Shown: positions 56,135-64,000 of the stretch, one piece after another
How the letters are laid out: every line of letters starts with the position of its first letter
Numbering within the stretch: the first letter of the stretch is position 1
Assembly (NCBI GenBank): GCA_034401795.1
Contig: CM067372.1
Span: forward strand, 36,962,897 to 37,026,896
DNA: 64,000 nt
Direction of reading: 5' to 3'
From: Chaetoderma sp. LZ-2023a
Taxonomy: Eukaryota; Mollusca; Caudofoveata; Chaetodermatida; Chaetodermatidae
Position numbers and translations under genes: made by a program
The notes under the pieces: generated by a model
What the model was told of the DNA's origin: nothing
Databases searched by the model: none
The model's input: only the letters and a program-made list of their open reading frames with translations

Positions 56135-57057
56135 TGCTGGATGAACAGGCTCGGGTTATCAGATATGCTGACTCTCTGTATGTCCTAATACCCTACAGCG
56201 TAAGTCTCCTACTTGAAGAATTGGCATTCTCAATAATGATTAGAATACATACGTGTCTTTATCATGGGTGTTAAAACTGTCGGCATCAAGCTTTCGTAGG
56301 TATGCTTTAACGATTGCGTGCCCCAATAAATTGCAGTCAATTTGCACGAGGTCTAGAAAATACGCAATGTTCAAATGCCATTTTCGTTGCAACAAATAAA
56401 AATTATTATTTGATTCTATTATCTGTACTGACTGAAGAATTCTTAAACAAAACCGGGCCACAGTCCATGCAACTGGTTATTAGTTAATTAGCCTTTGAGC
56501 TGTGAACATGCCAGTACCTCGACATCTCCTGTATGGCTCTATACTGTTACGTCCACTTGTATTTATTTCAAGAAAGCCATACGAGAATGCTGTTGTAAAT
56601 TTCAACAATAATCTACCAGAACGCCGTTGCTGTTTACGACAGCGTATACAGCAACACATTTCAATCACAGTATGGTCAAAATAAAGTAAAATAACTCTTG
56701 CTCCAGATTTGAGAACAATTTGGATAGAAATTGTTATCGCAAAAACTTTAAGTCAAATTATTTATTAAAAAATAATCAGTAGTGCTTTCAATTAATGCAC
56801 CTGCTGACGATTTCAAGAACAATTTGCTAGCTAGTTGGTGCTGGATAACGTGGCAACAACATTCTCAAATTACTCTTTAAATAATCAAACCATCAGCTGG
56901 CATTTCAATATCTTCATCTAGCTATCGAAGAATAGTGAACATACGACTATGCGGTTTCTGTACCAGAAGGAAATATTTAACAAAGACTACATACATTTTG
57001 TGTTCGATCATACCGGTACAGCATGTCAGATCTAACGAATGCAGCAGCCAAATACAT
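56135..57057. other. Intergenic, no gene
   Basis: AT-rich. A weak inverted pair near 56,570-56,665 (GAATGCTGTTGTAAATTTCA / ACAGCAACACATTTCA) may be a very old MITE. Nothing else. Confidence 0.3.
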
Positions 57058-57364
<307 letters not shown>

Positions 57365-57508
57365 CATGCTGGGTAAAATGCACTGAAAGCTACACATATC
57401 CTAGATATGATACAAAATGAACTCGATTTATTGAAACACGAAAACTTTAATTGCTGGGAATATAGGATACGTACGAAAAATACTACTAATCTTTAGATCT
57501 ATTGTTAT

Positions 57509-57742
57509 TTAAGCCTTTCATGCCGAAGCCGGCCAAAACCGCCACAATGCAATAGTCTTGTGGAATCTCCATTTGCAGCTCAAAAGAAAACAATTATTTG
57601 GAAAATTTACCACTGGAATGATTATCGAGCCAGTCATTTCAGTGGTAAATTTTCAAAAAGAGTCTTCGGTTGGCCTGTAAATGTACATTTATTAAGCATA
57701 TATTTTAATTTTCCTGACCACATTTAGCCAGTAAAGGGCTGA
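57509..57742. mobile_element. MITE-B copy 6, next to the LINE
   Basis: Left end TTAAGCCTTTCATGCCGAAG, CATTTGCAGCTCAAAAGAAA, stem AAAATTTACCACTGGAATGA / TCAGTGGTAAATTTTCAAAA, right end CCAGTAAAGGGCTGA. It ends about 90 bp before the LINE ORF1 ATG. Confidence 0.72.
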
Positions 57743-57828
57743 GTACAGAGAATGTGTAAAACGTAAAACCCTCGTTACTCGCCAGCATTATATATCAGTT
57801 CTATATATGCATTATATTAGAAAAGCCA

Positions 57829-58779
57829 ATGTCAAAAGCTAAAACAACTGTTGATATAGCTGTTGGTCCGGGCGGAATCATAAGTTCAAATGACCACCCA
57901 ATTGATAGTCACAAAACAGTAGCCCTAGATAACGTTAAAATAACGCCTATGACGGACAATGCTTCAGATACAGGAAGGAATGGCGCGGGTCCAGTAGATA
58001 CAAAACTATGTGAGCCAAAGACCAAAAAGGACGTAAAATCAGAAAAATGTCTACCTAAATGCGTGAAACCAATTGTGGTCATTACAAATCAGAAGTCTAC
58101 TATCAATCCAAAGTTTGCCAATCACGTGGCTAAGGCGGACAAACAGACATTGATCATTGGATCATCAATAGTCAAAGGTATTAATGAAAACGGCCTAGAC
58201 CCATCCGTACAAGTGATGTGTTGCCGAGGTGCTAAAATTATGGACATTTTAGAGGTTCTATATAACATTGAGCTGGCTGGTTATAACAATATAATCGTAA
58301 TGGCGGGAACAAACAACTCGGACGGTCCGGTCGGTGACGCGCTCAATGATATGGAATCATTAGTGCTTGACCTACACATTCTTGCACCACAGTGCAAATT
58401 ATATATCTGCGAACTGTGCCCGCGCGGTGATAAAAACAAGCGACAAGATTTCATCCACGCATTCAACAGACACTTGGAAGTCCGTGAACAATTTATGGAC
58501 TTCACGGTAATTGAATCGGCGGAGTGTTTCTATTCTCGGAGCAGACCAGGTACGATAGACAATTCGTTGTTCTTCGCAGACAAGCTTCACCTCAACAAAA
58601 GCGGTTCAACGGTACTCGTACATTGCATAAATGAATATGTTACTATCTTAATTAATACAGCCTGTAAGTTTTGTGCAGAACCCAATCATAAATCGTCAAT
58701 GTGCCGCCACGGTCGACCGGTTCTGTGCCATAGCTGCAATCAATACGGTCACAAATCTAATCGATGTCCTGGACACTAA
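57829..58779 (+). CDS. LINE ORF1: SGNH-type esterase with CCHC zinc knuckles
   Basis: 316 codons from ATG to TAA. Residues 1-100 are low-complexity and polar. Residues about 108-260 form an SGNH hydrolase-like domain: IIGSSIVKG with the nucleophile serine, a CCRGAKI block, MAGTNNSDG with the asparagine, and FADKLHLNKSG with the Asp-x-x-His pair. The C-terminus (about 278-316) has cysteine-histidine knuckles CKFC..PNH..SMC and CHSCNQYGHKSNRC, which bind nucleic acid. Esterase-type ORF1 proteins occur in CR1-group LINEs and are thought to serve ribonucleoprotein or membrane functions. All catalytic positions are present. The stop TAA is in the same frame as ORF2. Confidence 0.85.
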   Translation: MSKAKTTVDIAVGPGGIISSNDHPIDSHKTVALDNVKITPMTDNASDTGRNGAGPVDTKLCEPKTKKDVKSEKCLPKCVKPIVVITNQKSTINPKFANHVAKADKQTLIIGSSIVKGINENGLDPSVQVMCCRGAKIMDILEVLYNIELAGYNNIIVMAGTNNSDGPVGDALNDMESLVLDLHILAPQCKLYICELCPRGDKNKRQDFIHAFNRHLEVREQFMDFTVIESAECFYSRSRPGTIDNSLFFADKLHLNKSGSTVLVHCINEYVTILINTACKFCAEPNHKSSMCRHGRPVLCHSCNQYGHKSNRCPGH

Positions 58780-58928
58780 AATGTCGGCCAGGAAGGAGTG
58801 CCCATCCAAAATACTGTTTACATAATAAAGACTCAAGATGCTACACGAACAAACTATCATAATACAGATAATAATTATGCTAGTGATGTCATTACTGTTT
58901 GTGACGCTGATGGTGATGATGATGGTGT

Positions 58929-58960
<32 letters not shown>

Positions 58961-59571
58961 GTGGTGGTGATGATGATGATGATGATGGTGATGATGATGG
59001 TGGTGGTGGTGATGATGATGATGATGATGATGATGGTGGTGATGATGGTGATGATGAGGATGATGATTGTCATCATCGTCATCATCAGCATCAGCATCAT
59101 CATCATCAGCAGCAGCATCGGCATCAACAACAGCATGGTGATCATGATAATCACCATGCCGATAATATGTCAATTTCTAGACCTGTCTATTGTACTGAAT
59201 CTATTTATAATGTCCCGGTCAGTAACAGATTCGATCTGTTATATCCTAATAGCGATCATTTAAATAGAGATGCCTTAATAGATGATGACAAAACCGTAAG
59301 TCGTGTCTTGCGTTCCAATACCCTAGTAACGCAAACTGCTGCGGCCAATGCGAGCGATACTGCTAGCTGTCATGCCGCGACCACCTCACATTCTACAGCA
59401 AGCAATGCTCACTCTAATATAGGCTATGCGACACCAGCTATTCAACATGCCAACCACTGTACTATTAGTGCTAACATTCAGAATAAAACTATTAGTGCTA
59501 ATATCGATGCAATAATTGCACCCGTTTGTATTAATGATAATGCTAATTCAATCACTGTAACTAGTAACTAC

Positions 59572-59623
<52 letters not shown>

Positions 59624-59626
59624 TAC

Positions 59627-59680
<54 letters not shown>

Positions 59681-59683
59681 TAC

Positions 59684-59755
<72 letters not shown>

Positions 59756-62700
59756 GCGGATTAAATAAAAATAATCTGTATTTGGAATATATTAATATCT
59801 TCAGCTATATGGTCAAAGTACGATTTCTGAATTTCATTAATATTATATCGTATTGCAACATTGATGGCGAAAACCATCTATATGCGCATGATTATGTTGA
59901 TAAGCCATTATGTCAATGGAAGTGTAGTTACAATTTTATTAAATTAACGCAGGAATATGATTCCCCTTCGTTTGCAATAAACACGAAAGGCATGCGAATA
60001 GGACACATAAATGTACAACACATACTCCCAAAAATGAATCAATTGAAAATAATCATGGAAAAATCCATTAAGGAATTAGAAATCTTCGCCACAACAGAAA
60101 CAGTTCTAAGTGACGTAATAAACAGTAATCAAATAGATATTAATGGCTATAATTTTGAGAGAAAAGATCGGGCAAATCGGGATGGGGGCGGTATCATAAT
60201 CTACATAGAAGAGAATCAGACGTATTGCAGGCGGGAGGAGTTAGAATCAGCAGAGTTAGAGTTATTATGGATTGAAGTTACGCCGTATAAAACGAAACCT
60301 TTTCTGTTAGGCTGTGTCTATAGGCCGCCAAATTCGCCAGCTAGCTGGATAGACGAGTTCGAACCTTTACTCGAGGCAGCCTATCTACATAACCCGGATA
60401 TAATTCTAATAGGCGACTTCAATATTAACTTTCATCTACCGATACCTACAAAATGGCAATCAGTGATGGATGGATTTCATTTAGAACAACTAATTTCTAA
60501 GTCGACTAGAATCACGGAGAAGACTGCCACCCTAATCGACCACATCTATGTCACTGACAAGAGCAAAATTACTGAAGCAGGCGTAGGCGATCTAGCCCTA
60601 GCAGACCATCTTCCAGTGTTTGTTGTGCGGGATAACGTCACGTACAAATCTCAGACTCACCATACGATAAAATACAGGTGCAGAAAGAAATTTGATAATA
60701 TTAAATTCCTTAATGATTTATCTCAATATAATTGGGAAATGATTAATATGATATGCGATCCAAATGAAGCTCTCGCGTTATGGCATGAAACTTTTCTTGC
60801 TATTCTGAACAACCATGCCCCTATTATTGAACGTAGAGTTAAGAAATACTGTCAACCTGGATGGATTAATGATAATATTTTGAAAGCAATGAAAAAGCGC
60901 GATTATTTTAAAAAAGTAAATGATATGGTTAAATATAGGGAGTTGAAAAATAATGTAATGTATTTAATAGAAAGCGCAAAGTGTCAATATTTTAGTATAA
61001 AGTTAAACGAGCATAAACAGAATCCCTCAAATATATGGAACATCATGAGAAGCATCAACCCAAAATCTAGCAAAATGCCACTAGTTTTACATAATAGCGA
61101 TGGACGGGAAATTAGGGACACTGCCCAACACTGTGAGATGTTCAATTCATATTTCACTACAGTTGCAACCGACCTAGCGAATTCGATAAATACCCAAGAC
61201 AACGCAATAACTAATACAGGCAGGCTCGTAAATCACGTTAACAGTAAAGTACCAAAAGGGGTTAATTTTAGTATACCTAACGTAACAGTAGCCTATGTCT
61301 ATGATGAAATATCGAAATTAAAAACAAACAAGTCGGCAGGGTATGATGAACTTAACGCCCATTTTCTAAAATTATCTGCACCGATCATCGCGCCGTCAGT
61401 AACTGCCATCATAAATAAAAGTATTGATACTGGCGTATTTCCTACAATGTGGAAATACGCCAAGGTAAAGCCATTACACAAATCAGATAATAAAGCCGAG
61501 ATCAGTAATTATAGACCCATTTCGATACTGCCAATTCTATCAAAAATTATAGAACGGCATATACATAATTATTTATATAAATTTCTAAGTACATATAATT
61601 TACTATACGAATCTCAATCAGGATTCAGGCCAAAGCATTCTTGCGAAACAGCGCTGCTAAAATTGATAGAGAAATGGCGATTCTCAGTCGATAAGGGCGG
61701 TTTTGTAGGAGCTATCATGATAGATTTTAGGAAGGCCTTTGACCTTGTTAACCATGATATACTCCTGCATAAATTAGGCATATACAAATTTGACCCTCTT
61801 TCGCTAAAATGGTTCTCATCATATTTAGAAGACAGACAACAGTATGTGTCAATTTCTGACAAGATTTCGAGTATGTCACCGATAACAGTAGGTGTCCCCC
61901 AGGGTTCAGTATTAGGACCTCTGTTATTTATTATTTATGTTAATGACCTTTATATGGATATAAACAGTAACATTGATATGTACTGTGACGATTCAACCAT
62001 GCATTGTAGCTTTGACAATGTGCCAAAGGTAGTCGAACATCTGACTGGTGATATGACATCAGTACAAAACTGGTGTCAAAATAACAAAATGATTTTAAAT
62101 GCAGATAAAACTAAATTGTTAATGATAAGCACAACTCGTAAACTAAACCAAATTAATACATCAGAAATTAGAATTCCAATAGGTGACGGTGAGCTAGGCA
62201 TAGTAAACGATGCAAAACTTTTAGGTTTACATATTAATGATAATCTATCATGGCAACCACATGTAAGCAAAATATGCAGCAAAATAGCTTCCCTTATTTA
62301 TATGTTGAAGAAAAACAAACAATACATGAATATCGATGAGCGTAATTTATTCTACAAATCATATATACTGTCTCATGTAGATTATTGCTGCTTAGTGTAT
62401 TATGTAGGCAATACGGCATTGATAGGTAAACTAGAAAAATTACAGAAACGCGCAGCAAGGATTATCTTGGACGTCCCACACAGAACTCCGTCTAAACCGT
62501 TATATGACACGTTAAAATGGACAACCATAGGTGAAAGAATGACCATGAAAACAAACATCATGACATACAAAGCCCTTAACAATCTTACACCTAGCTATAT
62601 TACGGATATGTTTACACCCATAGATGAAGCCCACAAACGAAACTTACGATCTAAAACTTATGGTCACTTAAGACCACCTAAAATCCGAACAGATTATGGC

Positions 62701-62820
62701 AAGAACAGCTACATATATATGGCATCCCAAATGTGGAATACACTACCAACAAGCATTACACAGTCACCATCCCTTGCGTCCTTCAAAAATAACATCTATG
62801 CTCATTTAAAAGCGAATTGA
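58780..62820 (+). CDS. LINE ORF2: APE endonuclease and reverse transcriptase
   Basis: The frame is open from the codon after the ORF1 stop to TGA at 62,818, about 1,346 codons. The first in-frame ATG is at 59,167. The N-terminal part is low-complexity: Asp/Gly-rich, then His/Gln-rich, then long Asn tracts from (AAT)n. The endonuclease starts near 59,992: RIGHINVQHI, TTETVL, GCVYRPPNS, LIGDFNIN, LIDHIYV, LADHLPVF. RT follows from about 61,300: NKSAGYDEL, NYRPISILPILSKIIER, QSGFRPKHSCETAL, MIDFRKAFDLVNHDIL, GVPQGSVLGPLLFI, YCDDST. YCDD replaces the usual YADD. The C-terminus has LRSKTYGHLRPPKI and a WNTLP block, typical of this LINE group. No internal stop or frameshift, so it may be recently active. 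Confidence 0.85.
58913..59110. repeat. (GAT)n/(GGT)n triplet repeats inside LINE ORF2
   Basis: GATGATGATGATGATGATGG-type tracts, then CATCATCAGCATCAGC. They keep the frame and encode Asp/Gly-rich then His/Gln-rich segments. Confidence 0.85.
59570..59753. repeat. (AAT)n triplet array inside LINE ORF2
   Basis: Three blocks of AAT separated twice by ATACTT (AATAATATACTTAATAAT), encoding Asn runs with Ile-Leu interruptions, in frame. Confidence 0.9.
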
Positions 62821-63112
62821 TCAAGAAAAGTGCCTTTGTAAGAACAGGGGTGTATGTGTAAATATCCTCGTATGTAAGTTCTCTGCGCGCGTGCGCGCGT
62901 GCGCGCGTTCATGCATGTATATAGGCCTCTGTTTGAGTAGGCACGTACGTAGGCCTACTATGTTTATTGGAAACGTATGACTACTGATTTTTTTTTTTTT
63001 TTTTTTTTTACTCTCCAAGACGCATTTTCAAGAGTAAGAGTTGCCCATGCGTCTTTAATTCATTAGACACTAAATAATCTGAAAGAATAAGAACCAAAGA
63101 TGAAAACCCTAA

Positions 63113-63262
63113 TGTAAATTTGCCGATCAATAGAGTGCGATTTTTAAGATTTTACCGCTGAAATTAATGGCTAGACTAGAGAGTGTCAGTCATTTCAGTG
63201 GTAAGATTGCAAAAGTCGCACTCGCGTGGTCTGCCAATGGACATATTTCAAGATTAGGAAGC
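63113..63262. repeat. MITE-B-like hairpin in LINE 3' UTR, 1
   Basis: Arms AGATTTTACCGCTGAAAT / ATTTCAGTGGTAAGAT with imperfect inner arm, flanked by GCGATTTTTA and TCTGCCAATGGACATA, the latter matching the CTGCAAATGGACATT of MITE-B. Confidence 0.5.
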
Positions 63263-63349
63263 ATAATGGTAATATTTGCCCAAAGAATCGATCTTAACAA
63301 TTTGACTGATTTCCTCATAGAAAATGTTATCTTGCAGAGCATTAGTGTG

Positions 63350-63475
63350 TAATTTATGAGATCTTACCGCTGCAATGATTGGCTCGATTGCCGAGCCAGT
63401 CATTCCGTCGGTAAAATCTCTGAAATGGCATACTCATGGTCTGCAAATAGACATATTTCAGAGTAGCGACATGTG
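63350..63475. repeat. MITE-B-like hairpin in LINE 3' UTR, 2
   Basis: Arms AGATCTTACCGCTGCAATGA / TCATTCCGTCGGTAAAATCT around TTGGCTCGATTGCCGAGCCA, then GGTCTGCAAATAGACATATT. Stem about 23 bp. Confidence 0.55.
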
Positions 63476-63728
63476 CTTTATATGCCGCTTTAAGAAGCAT
63501 AATGTAAATATCACATACCTTCACGAACTGATTTTAATAATTTATTCTCCACTGTTGCTTTTGTTGTACAAATTGTAATTAGCTGTTTATCCTGTACATA
63601 GTTTAATTAAATTAAATAGTGTACATAGTGTAAATATAACTGTTCCGAGAGGGCCTCGGGTAGATCAGGCCACTGACGATGTACCCTCTTTAAATAAAGT
63701 TTATTTATTTATTTTATTTTTTATTTAT

Positions 63729-64000
63729 TAGCAAGGCCATGTTTTCGTATATCGACTTTAGACCGCTATGTTAGATAGAGAATAAAGAAGCGCATATCTA
63801 TTCGTCGTTGAATGTGCATGCGCTATAGAGAGTTCCAGTTTGTTTATCACAATGTAAATTCAAACGTCAGTATGATAAATAGAAATTCAATGTGGACAGC
63901 ATTTACAGCATTTGCTATACTACATAATATAGCAGTCCCACGTAATGCCACGATCTGATACATTTGACCACCTGTCTTAAAGATACGTTATCTCCAGGCC
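63729..64000. other. Sequence 3' of the LINE, no feature seen
   Basis: Ordinary AT-rich sequence. The LINE target duplication could not be identified here because the 5' end of the element is uncertain. Confidence 0.3.

Larger units (their letters stand above)
57800..63728 (+). mobile_element. CR1-like non-LTR retrotransposon, nearly intact
   Basis: Two-gene LINE with esterase/zinc-knuckle ORF1, APE-RT ORF2, a 3' UTR of about 900 bp and a terminal tail AATAAAGTTTATTTATT. SGNH esterase plus CCHC in ORF1 and APE plus RT in ORF2 is the CR1/L2/Rex1 type of organisation. Exact subgroup unassigned. The 5' end is uncertain: a MITE-B copy ends at 57,742 and ORF1 starts at 57,829. The 3' UTR carries two hairpins related to MITE-B. 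A 5'-truncated relative with the same 3' end sits at about 2,605-2,812. Confidence 0.85.
62821..63728 (+). other. LINE 3' UTR
   Basis: Noncoding. Contains a GCGC/TGCG-rich stretch at about 62,886, a poly-T run at about 62,991-63,009, two hairpins (63,113-63,262 and 63,350-63,475), and the conserved 3' end: GTACATAGTGTAAATAT, a GGGCCTCGGG block, CAGGCCACTGACGATGTACC, then AATAAAG and TTTATT repeats. Confidence 0.7.

Noticed and set aside
58892-59173. His-rich and Ile/Thr-rich minus frames
   Set aside because: Antisense of the triplet repeats in LINE ORF2.

Overview
The window is nuclear DNA of an animal, most likely a marine invertebrate. I cannot fix the phylum from sequence alone. It is AT-rich and intron-rich, with very small exons in long introns. 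It is saturated with microsatellites, minisatellites, palindromic MITEs and several retroelement families. There is no prokaryotic gene organisation.

The backbone is one minus-strand gene of the SLC5 sodium-coupled solute transporter family (SMCT/SMVT/NIS-like subgroup). Its ATG exon is at 48,614-48,818, and nine exons chain leftwards to 12,318-12,447. Their lengths and phases fit exactly: 951 nt, 317 codons, no frame break. One further exon lies at 699-785. The exons between 785 and 12,318 (about 90 residues expected) were not found, and the C-terminus lies off the left edge. A plus-strand exon of a CUB/LDLa protein (about 5,070-5,964) sits inside the last long intron in the opposite direction.

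Intron 3 holds a complete Polinton/Maverick-type DNA transposon, 22,135-34,633 (12.5 kb). It has about 0.4-kb terminal inverted repeats and an exact 6-bp target duplication (GCCGTG). All its recognisable genes read on the plus strand: an acidic repeat protein, protein-primed DNA polymerase B, chromodomain integrase, small structural proteins, major capsid protein and an adenain-like protease. Most are frameshifted or stopped; the protease and two small structural frames remain open. Both inverted repeats carry an array of a short motif, GAACAATGGCGATCG, with partly helical spacing.

Upstream of the transporter gene, on the plus strand, lies a near-intact CR1-like LINE (57.8-63.7 kb). ORF1 (SGNH esterase plus zinc knuckles) and ORF2 (APE endonuclease plus RT) share one reading frame, separated by a single stop codon. 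A second retroelement with an RT but no visible endonuclease is present as two roughly 2-kb copies with the same 5' and 3' ends (8,965-10,979 minus; 51,365-53,589 plus), plus several fragments. One copy splits a minisatellite; another grades into a 35-bp minisatellite made from its own 3' end.

Three hairpin MITE families are prominent. MITE-A (about 400 bp, up to a dozen copies) carries clusters of the CRE-like palindrome TGACGTCA. MITE-B (about 160-240 bp, about eight copies) has a long perfect stem and TTAA/CCCTTT-type ends. MITE-C is a single 165-bp palindrome nested in a retroelement fragment. Other foldback elements, a tRNA-like SINE pair and large tandem arrays fill the rest. All exon, motif and boundary calls are by eye; family names are inference from known motifs.
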